A stretch of 26,499 bases of DNA from a virus, in IMG/VR virus record IMGVR_UViG_3300030085_000001, positions 1 through 26,499 of that record. One strand, given 5' to 3'. This document shows, piece by piece, positions 1 through 8,451 of this stretch. The position numbers were made by a program, and so were the translations under genes. The notes beneath the pieces are model-generated. The model was given only the letters and a program-made list of their open reading frames with translations, was not told the origin of the DNA and searched no databases. Each line of letters begins with the position of its first letter. Position 1 is the stretch's first letter.

Positions 1-1198
1 GAACAGATGGATCATTTAGTGGGACAAACGGTGTAGCAAAGCTGGCAATAATATTCGTCCCGTCAAATGTATTGCCTGATTCCATTTGATATACGTAGCC
101 ATCATTGTTAGCAAAGTATATTAACTCATCAAATCCTTCATATTCACTGTGGGCTACATGTGCGTTAATGCCACGCAGATCGTTAAAGACTACACCTTCT
201 TGCAACTGCGTAGCAGCAATTCCTTTTGCGCTTTCAATAGCGCCAGAGGCTAGAAATGCAAATACTCTATACTGGCTTTTCTCACGAATAACTGTGCTTG
301 TAAAGCCGCTACCACCACTACTAATCAGATCAAGCATTTCTGACTGTATAGTTTTAGATACGGCACCAAGACTAAAGTCACCAATCCTGTCAGTTGCAGA
401 GAACAAACGCAAGCCATCAGGACCAAGGAATATAATGTCTCCACCAATTTCCTGAATTGTATCTGGGGCCACACAACCTAAGTCACGAGACACAGGCTGT
501 AGTGTAAAGTCTGCCACACTGTTGCCATTAAGTACAAAGATACTGGTCTTACAGAAAACAATTAGTTGCTCACGGAATACAGTAAGTCCTGTAATCTCAT
601 CTGCAACATTTATTATACCACCACCGTTGGCAACTGTAAAGTCATCATCTTCATATGGCGCAGAAAAAACTATCTTTTTTTCGTTACCCAGTACAATGTG
701 GTTCTTAAAGTTGACAATAAAACTTGCACCAGAGGTATCACTAGGCAAGGACGATAGTTGGGCAAAGGTTGAACCATCAAACCTAAATGGCTTGCCCGTG
801 TCATCCACAAGCATCAGCTTTTCTGTGCCGTCAAAATCGTACTTCAGAAAACGTACTTTGCCTGACCCGCCGATTGTAACACCGGCACTGCTAAATGAAG
901 CATTGTCACTTATCTGCGTCCAACCTGATCCTCCAGACCTGAATAGGTCATCACCTCTTACTGCGTATACCTGACTGTTGTATCTAGTTAGACCACGAAC
1001 TACACCAGTATTGCTTAGTGCGTTTGTGTCGTATTTGGTAAACCCTTCAACTCGTCTGTACCCACCGAAGATAGACGGTTCAAAGTTACGCAGGATACGT
1101 GCTGACCCCGGTGCTTGCACACCCTGTTGGGTGGGAGCAAGATTAGTAATCAACCCACCGCGAAACTCAAAAGGGTAAGTTTGCCATGCGTCAGCCAT
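1..1198 (-). CDS. Tail-tube / tail tubular protein B-like protein, partial
   Basis: The frame is open from an ATG at 1198 to the left edge, giving 399 residues with no stop, so the C-terminus lies outside the window. It begins MADAWQTYPFEFRGGLITN and continues with beta-rich segments such as GGYRRVEGF, NFKNHIVLGNEK and GGDIIFLGPDGLRLFS. These resemble the repeated blades of podovirus tail nozzle/stabilisation proteins (T7 gp12-like role). Its ATG overlaps the stop of the preceding adaptor gene by one base (TAATG), so the two are probably translationally coupled. Position after a head-to-tail adaptor supports a distal tail role. The fold assignment is inferred from sequence pattern and order; a generic tail protein is the alternative. 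Confidence 0.82.
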   Translation of the reverse strand, partial: MADAWQTYPFEFRGGLITNLAPTQQGVQAPGSARILRNFEPSIFGGYRRVEGFTKYDTNALSNTGVVRGLTRYNSQVYAVRGDDLFRSGGSGWTQISDNASFSSAGVTIGGSGKVRFLKYDFDGTEKLMLVDDTGKPFRFDGSTFAQLSSLPSDTSGASFIVNFKNHIVLGNEKKIVFSAPYEDDDFTVANGGGIINVADEITGLTVFREQLIVFCKTSIFVLNGNSVADFTLQPVSRDLGCVAPDTIQEIGGDIIFLGPDGLRLFSATDRIGDFSLGAVSKTIQSEMLDLISSGGSGFTSTVIREKSQYRVFAFLASGAIESAKGIAATQLQEGVVFNDLRGINAHVAHSEYEGFDELIYFANNDGYVYQMESGNTFDGTNIIASFATPFVPLNDPSV

Positions 1199-1929
1199 TA
1201 GATGGGCAACCTCGCGTAGCCCGTCCTACCACCACCACCTGTGTTCTGTGGGATCATGTAAGACCTCACATAATATGTGCGGTTGATTAGCATGGAACGC
1301 ATGTTCTTAATGCCCTCTTCAAACTTCTCCTTTGCTACCAGTGCGTCTTGTGTGTTGCCCCGGAACAGATATGCATAGTGCATAGCACCGTCTACAATGA
1401 TATGCTTGAAGCGTTCCGGTATTGCCGGTACGTCATCATGCAACTCAAGGTCTACAGGAATGCGGTAGTATTCGTACACCAGAGTGTATGCAGCATCTGG
1501 TTCAGGGGTGAGGATAAACTCAAGTGCTGGGCCATGCGCCACCAGTTGTGGTACACCCTGCCGTCCTGTGCTGTTATACTCTTGATCTACATACTTGTCT
1601 AGATATTCTTCGTAGGTGACAACTCCCAGACGAGTGGTGGCATTTCCAAGTGTGCTGTCTTCTTTGATGCGGAAGCTGTCAAAGTCAAGCAGCTTGGCGT
1701 CATGCGGAAATGCGTACCGTGTCACATTAGCTGACAGCGTTTCTTCCTGCTGCACATGATTGAACGGCCAGTTAAACTCTGTCTGATTGATGTCACGAAT
1801 AGATGCGTTAACGGCATCCTTAATGTGGGCATAGAAACCTGTAGAGGTAGAAAAGTTGGAAGACGTTAACTCAACTTCGTTCACTCTGCGGTTTACTTCG
1901 TTTACAAGTCCAAGATAATTGTAAGCCAT
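1198..1929 (-). CDS. Head-to-tail adaptor (tail tubular protein A-like)
   Basis: A 243-residue, largely helical N-terminal protein (LVNEVNRRVNEVEL, then IKDAVNASIRDINQTEFNWP), followed by a beta-rich middle and a C-terminal helix containing FKHIIVDGAMHYAY. This arrangement is typical of short-tail adaptor/gatekeeper proteins that sit under the portal (T7 gp11-like in size and position). The start ATG overlaps the previous stop by one base and the next gene starts in its own stop codon, so it sits inside a coupled pair. No enzymatic motif is seen. The assignment rests on composition, length and its place next to the tail nozzle-like gene. Confidence 0.75.
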   Translation of the reverse strand: MAYNYLGLVNEVNRRVNEVELTSSNFSTSTGFYAHIKDAVNASIRDINQTEFNWPFNHVQQEETLSANVTRYAFPHDAKLLDFDSFRIKEDSTLGNATTRLGVVTYEEYLDKYVDQEYNSTGRQGVPQLVAHGPALEFILTPEPDAAYTLVYEYYRIPVDLELHDDVPAIPERFKHIIVDGAMHYAYLFRGNTQDALVAKEKFEEGIKNMRSMLINRTYYVRSYMIPQNTGGGGRTGYARLPI

Positions 1930-2273
1930 TATTTCTGCCTTATCGGTAATTTGATGGTACGTTCAGCTACATTTGCATTTGTGTCAGTCATCTGACATGT
2001 AAATGTATATTCTCTGTTCAGCACCCCGCTGCCAATGTTAATGGTCGCTACAGTGTTTGTATTGGTCTGCGATACATTCTGAATGCTGTCAGTCACGGCA
2101 CTACTAGAAGCAGTGGTCAATGTCTGTCCAGCATTAATCTGTGTCTTACCAATCTCTGATGTTTGTACAAACCAGATAACGGAACTGATAGTGCCACTGC
2201 CAAGAAATCGTGACCAATCTACACTATAGTCTAAGGTTTCGTCTGGGTCTTTTATGGGCCACCTAAATGACAT
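1929..2273 (-). CDS. Probable fibre-to-tail adaptor protein
   Basis: A 114-residue protein beginning MSFRWPIKDPDETLDYSVDW, an opening I recognise from small marine phage proteins placed between fibres and tail adaptors. The remainder is beta-rich (TISSVIWFVQTSEIGKT, then REYTFTCQMTDTNANVAE), compatible with a small immunoglobulin-like sandwich. An AGGAG ribosome site lies 7 bases before the ATG. The gene follows the repeat-rich tail protein by 9 bases and overlaps the next gene by one base. The specific function (anchoring fibres to the tail) is inferred from family memory and context. Confidence 0.6.
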   Translation of the reverse strand: MSFRWPIKDPDETLDYSVDWSRFLGSGTISSVIWFVQTSEIGKTQINAGQTLTTASSSAVTDSIQNVSQTNTNTVATINIGSGVLNREYTFTCQMTDTNANVAERTIKLPIRQK

Positions 2274-2282
2274 TCAAATCTC

Positions 2283-3542
2283 CTATGCTGCTCTTGCTCT
2301 TCTTTCGGCTGAAGTAGAGAACCTTTCAACATATACTTTTCTATCTTCTTGCATGACATGCACAGTGCGATTTTTAGAACTTACAGTGACGCCACTGACA
2401 TATACTTTTCTATTTTCGTTTGCGGCATTAGCGGTACGGTTTTGCGAACTGACCGTAATCTTGTCAATATATACAACTCTACCTCTGTCATAGTTTTCTT
2501 TGATAGCCTCAAAGTCAAAGGCAACTCCTGTAGCTGTTACAGTTCCGACAGCAGTTAAAGCAGAAGTAGAAGCTAAAACTTCGGAAATATTAATTGATAA
2601 ATTTGCATCATCAACTATTGTTGATAGTGCAATATCGGATAAGGTAACATTACCAGCACCGGATGCACTAGTATCTCCAATGACACTCGTGCCTGTTACC
2701 CCAGAAAGACCTGCACCTGCATTAACTTTAGAAACGCCTGCAACAGTTCCTGCAGAAGATACGCCAGTTAAAGCGGACGTAGATATGTTAGGTTGCGTAG
2801 TACCTACGGCACCTGTAATAGAAACTGAGTTTAGTGTCTTATTGCTGTTGTGTGTTTGTGTAACAGTTCCAAGATTAGCATTCGCTGAAACAGACGAAAT
2901 AGTCTTACTTATATTTTCTTGTACAGTACCAATAGAACCAGTAGCTGCTACAGAATTTATTGTTTTATTGCTGTTGTGTGTTTGTGTAACAACACCTATG
3001 TTATTGGTAGATGAAACAGAAGTTAAAGTTAGTGCTAAGTTTACAGAAGGTGTGCCAACTGCAGAAGTTGCGGAAACACTACTTTCAGCGGGAGTGTTGT
3101 TAGTATTGACGCTGCCAACATTAATAGTGCCGGAAACTGCAGTAACAGATTTATTTACATTTTCTTTTACAGTCCCAATATTGCCTACAGCCAAAACTGA
3201 AGATACAGTTTTATTACTGTTAGCAACTTTAATAATATTTCCAATATTTACAGTAGCAGAAACAGAGGATAAAATTACTGAATCGCCACTGAGTAATACT
3301 ACGTTTGCTACACTTATGGTAGCAGATACAGAAGATACAGATTTAACTGCAGAAGAAGATGGAGTTACTGTTCCAATACTACCTGTAGCAGATACTGAAG
3401 CTACGATTTTATTGCTGTTGTGTGTTTGTGTAACAGTCCCAATATTTGCACTAGCACTTACAGAAGAAAGTACTACACTTAGGCCAGTTGGCCCTGCAAG
3501 GGTAGAAAACGGCGCTTCTGAAAATGCATTAATTGAAAACAT
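2283..3542 (-). CDS. Repeat-rich tail/fibre structural protein
   Basis: A 419-residue protein. Most of it is about a dozen degenerate repeats of roughly 22-26 residues built on SSVSATxNIGTVT followed by a variable linker, often QTHNSNKT. The C-terminal 70 residues switch to a different repeat around RKVYV (VVYIDKITVSSQNRT, RKVYVSGVTVSSKNRT, RKVYVERF) and end in ERRARAA. It contains almost no aromatic or charged residues in the repeat region, as expected for an elongated beta structure. The same SATGNIGTVT block occurs once in the glycine-rich fibre at 5798-7468, tying it to the tail fibre complex. At DNA level three exact 26-base copies occur (2839-2864, 2965-2990, 3409-3434). No strong Shine-Dalgarno precedes the ATG. 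Confidence 0.75.
   Translation of the reverse strand: MFSINAFSEAPFSTLAGPTGLSVVLSSVSASANIGTVTQTHNSNKIVASVSATGSIGTVTPSSSAVKSVSSVSATISVANVVLLSGDSVILSSVSATVNIGNIIKVANSNKTVSSVLAVGNIGTVKENVNKSVTAVSGTINVGSVNTNNTPAESSVSATSAVGTPSVNLALTLTSVSSTNNIGVVTQTHNSNKTINSVAATGSIGTVQENISKTISSVSANANLGTVTQTHNSNKTLNSVSITGAVGTTQPNISTSALTGVSSAGTVAGVSKVNAGAGLSGVTGTSVIGDTSASGAGNVTLSDIALSTIVDDANLSINISEVLASTSALTAVGTVTATGVAFDFEAIKENYDRGRVVYIDKITVSSQNRTANAANENRKVYVSGVTVSSKNRTVHVMQEDRKVYVERFSTSAERRARAA
2839..3434. repeat. Three exact 26-base copies inside the repeat-rich tail gene
   Basis: Identical 26-base stretches lie at 2839-2864, 2965-2990 and 3409-3434, each encoding VTQTHNSNK on the minus strand. Their starts are separated by 126 and 444 bases, both multiples of three, so recombination between them would keep the reading frame. 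Confidence 0.9.
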
Positions 3543-3565
3543 TGTTGAACCCAGTGTTCTATATA

Positions 3566-3593
3566 GTTTTATCTATTTTTATTTGTTTGTCAA
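3566..3593 (-). promoter_or_regulatory. Putative phage promoter before the repeat-rich tail gene
   Basis: On the minus strand a perfect TTGACA (3593-3588) is followed after 16 bases by TAAAACTATATA (from 3571). The same arrangement occurs at 10740-10767 and 25469-25496. It lies in the 70-base gap between two genes, about 25 bases before the ATG at 3542. Just upstream of the -35 is a small dyad, AAGTAA/TTACTT (3592-3607). The -10 hexamer on its own is only a 4/6 match; the support comes from sharing the motif with the other two sites. Confidence 0.5.
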
Positions 3594-3612
3594 GTAAAAT
3601 GTTACTTATAGT

Positions 3613-3891
3613 TTAGCAATCGGTAGCGTCTTCAAACTCATTGAGTAGTTTTAGTTGTGCGTAAATACCCGGTAAAAAATCTCCCGTAGGCACATCCATT
3701 GTATAGCACCAATCACAAACAGGTCTTGAACTACTTTGCCTCGCAGTTTCATTTGCGTATATAGTAACAAATACGGTGGCATAGAGGTTACTGGTATTTG
3801 GATTGTGTATTTTTACACGACTAACTTTAGCATAAGCAGCGGAAAAACCTGCGCCTACATCAGTTTCAGCAATATTAACTTGTAAAGCCAT
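3613..3891 (-). CDS. Small beta-rich tail-region protein, unknown
   Basis: A 92-residue protein (MALQVNIAETDVGAGFSAAY...) with alternating hydrophobic strands (KVSRVKIHNPN, LYATVFVTIYAN) and a short C-terminal acidic helix (LKLLNEFEDATDC). It has three cysteines, two of them close together (CDWC). It sits between two fibre-type genes and has an AAGGAAAA ribosome site upstream. The shape resembles small phage beta-sandwich accessory proteins, and the protein at 23171-23527 is loosely similar in character. I do not recognise a named family. Confidence 0.65.
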   Translation of the reverse strand: MALQVNIAETDVGAGFSAAYAKVSRVKIHNPNTSNLYATVFVTIYANETARQSSSRPVCDWCYTMDVPTGDFLPGIYAQLKLLNEFEDATDC

Positions 3892-3914
3892 TTTAAATTT
3901 TCCTTAACTAACTA

Positions 3915-5783
3915 TTAATAATCTACTTCAGTAGTATATACTGTGGCACCCCAACGAATATTGGTAGATGCAGCACCTGTGCCATTAACGGTAAATGCTC
4001 CAGTTGTTGTATCTATTGAAATACCACAGTCCCAACTAGAGGCACCCGAATCTGCTGCAATAACAGTTTTTGTTAGTGACCCAACTAATGCAGCAGTACC
4101 AGCACTAGCACCTATTTTTATACAGCCTAGCAATTCCCATGCTTTAGTATCGCCACCTCCAGTAACATGAGCAATTACCATAGCTTTAAATGCAACAGCT
4201 TGATTGGGGTCTAAGAGAATTTGATTTGAAGCAGTTACTGCGTTGTATGATCCTAATAATGTTTGTGTTGCATCCGTAGTGTCATTTCCTAAAACGTGAA
4301 TGCCTGAAGTAACAGCATTTGTATCAGAAGCTGGGTTTCTACTTCCTATTATAAAGGCAACCTTTCTAGCTTTAGAATCGGTATTGTATCCACAGGTTAC
4401 TGTTTTTTCTCCGTCATTTTCGTTATAATAACCTAATGCAACGCTAGATTCTCCTGAACAAGTATTAAAAAACCCACCGGCAGCAAAAGAATAGTCACCA
4501 GAACAACTGTGAGTATTTCCTAAAGCTACAGCAGTGTATCCAGATGCAGTGCCACTTGATCCAACGGCAAAAGAATAGTCGCCCGTAGCATCCGTACCAC
4601 TTCCCAGTGCTACAGAGTAGTCATTAGTTGAATCAACAGCATTTCCTATTCCTACAGAACCCGTGTTAGTTGCATCAGATGCACGGCCACCGGCAAGAGA
4701 ATATGTTCCTGAACTTGTATTACCACGGCCTCCTACAACAGTAGATTGACTTCCAGAAGCTGTGTTTTGACGACCACCTACAATTGACGATAGACCGCCT
4801 GAAGCAACTTGATCGGCGCTAGTTCTGTTTACTTGTAGATCAACAGATTCCCCAGCCCTTTTATTTCCCCCAGTGGTGGTGCTATCTGGAACTTGCAATA
4901 GAAAAGCGCCGGTCCCTTTTGGACCTAGTACAACATCAATATTTGTCTCTGTTCCATTTGCAATAAGGCTATGCGTTGGGACAGTATCATTAGGAGATGA
5001 CGTGCTTTCTGCTTCTGTAAAATGAGTTAAACCACCCCCACCTCCACCGATGCCCAAATCAGATGGGGTTATTTTCTTCATAACTCCACCGTCGTTAACT
5101 AGAACGTGATCTGCATCGCTTGAACTTGTCGTTGTTGTAGGCGCATCTGCATTGGCCGTGCCTACCAGAGTACCTGTTACTGATGGTAAAGTAGAAGTCA
5201 CATTTCCAGAAAAATTTGCATGGGCAGGGGCTTTTAGTCCAGCGTAGTGTGCATTTGAACTTTCGCAGTACAGACGAACTTCTGATTGTGTGCCACCATT
5301 TTTTACAGAAACGACGCCACTTTCTATAGAAACACCGTTGCTGCCATCAATCTGAACTACACCCGTGCCGTTGGGTGTAAGTGCAATGTTGCCATTACCA
5401 TCTGTACTGGTAATCGTATTACCATTAATATTAATATTATCAATTTGTGCTTCAGTAATTGCACTGTTTGTGCCAATAGTTGTACCATCAATAGCACCGC
5501 CATCAATGTTTACGCTGTCCGCTGCCTGAGTGGCAATAGTCCCAAGGCCCAAACTAGTTCTGGCAGTAGAACCTGTTTCTAAAACAAAGTTTGATCCATT
5601 GCCCACAATAATGCCACCATCCGTAACGGCAAGACCAGCAACATCTTGAAGTTGTGCATCAAGTGACGAAGTTAAATTTGTTATTGTGTTACTAGCACCA
5701 CTAATTGTTTTATTTGTCAAAGTAGACGTGCTAGTATCTGTAACAACATTAGTAACATTTAAAATGTCAGAAAGATTTGTCAT
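3915..5783 (-). CDS. Tail fibre with YadA-like head repeats
   Basis: A 622-residue fibre. Residues 1-50 carry the LTNKTISGASNTITN type of opening common in marine phage fibres. Residues 80-250 are Asn/Gly/Thr-rich beta structure. Residues about 328-485 are a run of 14-residue repeats (SIVGGRQNTASG, STVVGGRGNTSSG, YSVALGSGTDATG, YSFAVGSSGTASG, SSVALGYYNENDG) matching the left-handed beta-roll 'head' repeats of trimeric autotransporter adhesins. Residues about 525-622 form a C-terminal knob with AFKAMVIAHV and a WGATVYTTEV end, likely the receptor-contacting tip. No intramolecular chaperone motif is visible. The gene lies 14 bases after the glycine-rich fibre. Confidence 0.85.
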   Translation of the reverse strand: MTNLSDILNVTNVVTDTSTSTLTNKTISGASNTITNLTSSLDAQLQDVAGLAVTDGGIIVGNGSNFVLETGSTARTSLGLGTIATQAADSVNIDGGAIDGTTIGTNSAITEAQIDNININGNTITSTDGNGNIALTPNGTGVVQIDGSNGVSIESGVVSVKNGGTQSEVRLYCESSNAHYAGLKAPAHANFSGNVTSTLPSVTGTLVGTANADAPTTTTSSSDADHVLVNDGGVMKKITPSDLGIGGGGGGLTHFTEAESTSSPNDTVPTHSLIANGTETNIDVVLGPKGTGAFLLQVPDSTTTGGNKRAGESVDLQVNRTSADQVASGGLSSIVGGRQNTASGSQSTVVGGRGNTSSGTYSLAGGRASDATNTGSVGIGNAVDSTNDYSVALGSGTDATGDYSFAVGSSGTASGYTAVALGNTHSCSGDYSFAAGGFFNTCSGESSVALGYYNENDGEKTVTCGYNTDSKARKVAFIIGSRNPASDTNAVTSGIHVLGNDTTDATQTLLGSYNAVTASNQILLDPNQAVAFKAMVIAHVTGGGDTKAWELLGCIKIGASAGTAALVGSLTKTVIAADSGASSWDCGISIDTTTGAFTVNGTGAASTNIRWGATVYTTEVDY

Positions 5784-5797
5784 AATAAATTACACCT

Positions 5798-7468
5798 TTA
5801 CACATCGCCTGTGTTTGTAGATGGGTACGATCTACCCGGACCCCAAATAATTCGTACAGCACCCTGTGCGCCAGAACCACCTGCTCCTGTATAATCATCG
5901 TCATCAGCGCCACCGCCACCGCCATACGCGCCACCGTTAGATGAAGAGTTTCCGACTGTTCCGTTAGCACCGCCGGACCCGCCGTTACCCCCTTGACCAG
6001 CCGATGGAAGCGAACCAGAAGAACCTTCTCCAAGTATTCCTACACCGCCGCCGCCGCCGCAGTTATTAAACGTACAAGTGCCACCTGAACCGCCGCCACC
6101 TGAACCAGAACTGGCTGATAATCCATCTGCAGTAACATAGGAGTTATTGTTTCCCATGTGGCCATGACCGCCGTTGCCAGAATATCCAGCAGCACCACCG
6201 CCAGCACCACCAGCGTAATTCCAAGAAGCTAATCCCCCCTTGCCACCTGTGCCGCCGCCGTCTCTTTCTGTACCCTCGCTTATCCCTCCAACACCGTGTG
6301 TATTTGATTGAAATGTAGTTCCATACGCCTGCGCTTTTGTACCGCCCGTACCTTTACGACCACGAAGTAGAACAGTTGATCCTCTTTTAATAAACGACGC
6401 CTGTCCATCAGAACCATCTGTAGAATAATTAGCACCACCCGAACCGCCTGCACCAACCTGCACAGTCAAACTTTCTCCAGACGTTACATCAAAAGTTCCG
6501 TAGGCTAGACCACCTCCACCACCGCCAGCACCACCGCGGTTGCTTCCAGTACCGGCAGCACCACCACCACCTCCAACTACAACTGCACTGATAGAAGTTA
6601 TACCACTAGGTACTACAAAAGTATAAGTTCCTACCGATGTGTATGCAGTCTGACCCGGATCAGCAACAGTACCAGCAGTTACAGTACCAATATTTCCAGT
6701 AGCCGAAACTCCAGAAACATTTCTTGTGGCTTCATCTGAAAAAGTCATATGAAATGTTGCTGCTTGCTGTGCATTACCTTCATCTGTAAATGAAGCAGTA
6801 ACATCCGACAAAGCGTTATCTTGTGTTGAGAAGCCAATTATACTAGATTCTTTACCTATGAAAGTATTAAGTGCCTCACCAACCAGTTCAGAAAAAGTAG
6901 AGTCAAAAGTGGGGGTATTAAAAGTTGCATTGCTAGTAGATACTGACGTGTTCGTACATGTAGTTTTAACACCTACTACAAGTGCAGGAGATACGGCACC
7001 CAGTGTAGTTACATTTTGTACTTGATTGCTTACCTGACCAAGATCACTACTACCAAAAGTGTAGTCATACGTTCCCACATAATTAATAGGAGAAGAAGGA
7101 GTAAAAAATAAAATTGTGTGTTCTATTACTTCTGCGTTACCTGATGTAACCGTACCAGAAGATATATCAGAACTTGTCATAATTTTAAAACTAAAATCAT
7201 GCCGATATCCGCTGTAGCCACTTCTCGTAGCACTTGACGTACCTATTAATGTCCATCCCGAATTAAGATTAGACGATGGAGCAACTGCAACTTCACCTCT
7301 TATTCTTCGTTCCCATAAAATTGCTAAGTCGCCTACAGACCCCGCAGATAAACTTGTAGTTAAGGTACTGCTGTTAAAACTTGTTACATTTTCTTCATAT
7401 GTTCTTGCATTAAAAGATAAAGAAAATCCACTGGATGCTGTTAAAAGTTGATTACGCGCAGCAAACAT
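5798..7468 (-). CDS. Glycine-rich tail fibre / adhesin-like protein
   Basis: A 556-residue protein in three parts. The N-terminal 250 residues look like a beta-sandwich domain (FNARTYEENVTSFNSS..., GDLAILWERRI). Next is a linker with VSGVSATGNIGTVT, the repeat unit of the protein at 2283-3542. From about residue 280 comes a glycine-rich domain with many GGGGG and GAGGSGG blocks separated by short hydrophobic segments, ending AQGAVRIIWGPG. This last form is typical of phage glycine-rich adhesin domains that may pack as polyglycine-II helices. Its ATG overlaps the stop of the preceding gene by one base (TAATG). Role in receptor binding is inferred. Confidence 0.8.
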   Translation of the reverse strand: MFAARNQLLTASSGFSLSFNARTYEENVTSFNSSTLTTSLSAGSVGDLAILWERRIRGEVAVAPSSNLNSGWTLIGTSSATRSGYSGYRHDFSFKIMTSSDISSGTVTSGNAEVIEHTILFFTPSSPINYVGTYDYTFGSSDLGQVSNQVQNVTTLGAVSPALVVGVKTTCTNTSVSTSNATFNTPTFDSTFSELVGEALNTFIGKESSIIGFSTQDNALSDVTASFTDEGNAQQAATFHMTFSDEATRNVSGVSATGNIGTVTAGTVADPGQTAYTSVGTYTFVVPSGITSISAVVVGGGGGAAGTGSNRGGAGGGGGGLAYGTFDVTSGESLTVQVGAGGSGGANYSTDGSDGQASFIKRGSTVLLRGRKGTGGTKAQAYGTTFQSNTHGVGGISEGTERDGGGTGGKGGLASWNYAGGAGGGAAGYSGNGGHGHMGNNNSYVTADGLSASSGSGGGGSGGTCTFNNCGGGGGVGILGEGSSGSLPSAGQGGNGGSGGANGTVGNSSSNGGAYGGGGGADDDDYTGAGGSGAQGAVRIIWGPGRSYPSTNTGDV

Positions 7469-8439
7469 TACTGATAATCCTGTGTCGCTGTTCCGTACCA
7501 GTTTGTTCCATCAGAAATAAAACTTATAATATCAATAGCATTTGTTGTAGCTGTAATTGTAGGTGCAGTGCCGCCGGGAAACTTTACATTAGTAAATGTA
7601 GCAGTGTTACTACCACCCTGCGTAAGTTTTAAAATAAAACTTTTTCCTGTTGCTGCTGTGGGCATGGTAAAAGTACAGTTACCATTTAAGGTTGCAGTTT
7701 GAAACGTGCCGCTTGTTAAACTAAAAGTGTGTGACGTGCCGGTATTGCCAATAGCAACGGTGCCTTCAGTATAATTATTTATTGTTGGGTTAGTTAGTGT
7801 TTTATTGGTTAATGTTTGTGTACCCGTAAGAGTTACTGCACTACCTCCTGCAGCACCCACAGTAGTAAAGACACGCCAATCCGATCCCATATATAATAAT
7901 CGTATAACGACATTTGAAATATCACATACTAAATCTGACGCATTGCCTTGAATAGTATTACCATTACGGCCAATTGTAAGATTGTTGGAGTTAAAAGTAC
8001 CCGCAGCATCAGCAATAATAATTTCATCATTTTCGCGGGGGGAAGAAGGAAGAGTCAGAGTAAATGCACTGCTAGTTGTATTTGCTAATACAGTTTCAAA
8101 AGCCACTAAATTTGTTGCTGAAGAATAGGTATTTTGTTTACGCACTTTTTCAGCAGGTTGAGTAACAAAAATATCTTTGCTGCCAGCACCCCAATCTACT
8201 GCCGAATCACTATTACTAGATTGTAAAATAGTTGTACGGGCTAATGTCGTGCCAGATAATGTATAGGTGCCGATACCTACCTCAAAATCTGTTCCATCTG
8301 TACAACAATAGTATGTAGTATTACCATTTCCAACAACAGAAAACGACTCAAACCCCGTAGAAGCACCACCTAAAGTATAGGTGCCTGTACCCGTGGTTGT
8401 AGTCGTTTCCTTAATGCGATCAGCAAGGATTAGTGACAT
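7468..8439 (-). CDS. Tail fibre / baseplate-proximal structural protein
   Basis: A 323-residue protein starting MSLILADRIKETTTTTGTG, an opening frequent in phage fibre-like proteins. It has an N-terminal beta domain to about residue 110 (FEVGIGTYTLSG, DIFVTQPAEKV) and a middle region with PRENDEIIIADAAGTF. The C-terminal third carries the TLTGTQTLTNKTLTNPTI motif seen in many fibres, including a variant in the neighbour at 3915-5783. A strong ribosome site (GGAGAGG) precedes the ATG. It probably forms an attachment or trimerising part of the fibre complex; the exact placement in the particle is not deducible. Confidence 0.72.
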   Translation of the reverse strand: MSLILADRIKETTTTTGTGTYTLGGASTGFESFSVVGNGNTTYYCCTDGTDFEVGIGTYTLSGTTLARTTILQSSNSDSAVDWGAGSKDIFVTQPAEKVRKQNTYSSATNLVAFETVLANTTSSAFTLTLPSSPRENDEIIIADAAGTFNSNNLTIGRNGNTIQGNASDLVCDISNVVIRLLYMGSDWRVFTTVGAAGGSAVTLTGTQTLTNKTLTNPTINNYTEGTVAIGNTGTSHTFSLTSGTFQTATLNGNCTFTMPTAATGKSFILKLTQGGSNTATFTNVKFPGGTAPTITATTNAIDIISFISDGTNWYGTATQDYQ

Positions 8440-8451
8440 TACACCTCTCCT

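Noticed and set aside
341-360. Another TAAAACTATA match near the left edge
   Set aside because: No TTGACA lies 16-17 bases upstream on the minus strand and the bases encode part of the tail protein (SKTIQS), so it is a chance match.
522-974. A 150-residue plus-strand frame near the left edge
   Set aside because: It lies wholly opposite the continuous minus-strand tail-tube-like frame, which has coherent protein sequence for 399 residues.
2839-3434. CRISPR array or diversity-generating template repeat
   Set aside because: The three identical stretches are in-frame coding repeats with irregular spacing. No Cas genes, reverse transcriptase or variable-repeat pair is present in the window.
2500-3597. 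A 365-residue open frame on the plus strand opposite the repeat-rich tail gene
   Set aside because: It arises because the Ser/Val/Thr-rich repeats of the minus-strand gene give an antisense frame free of stops. It has no ribosome site, its composition mirrors the sense repeats, and all neighbours read leftward.
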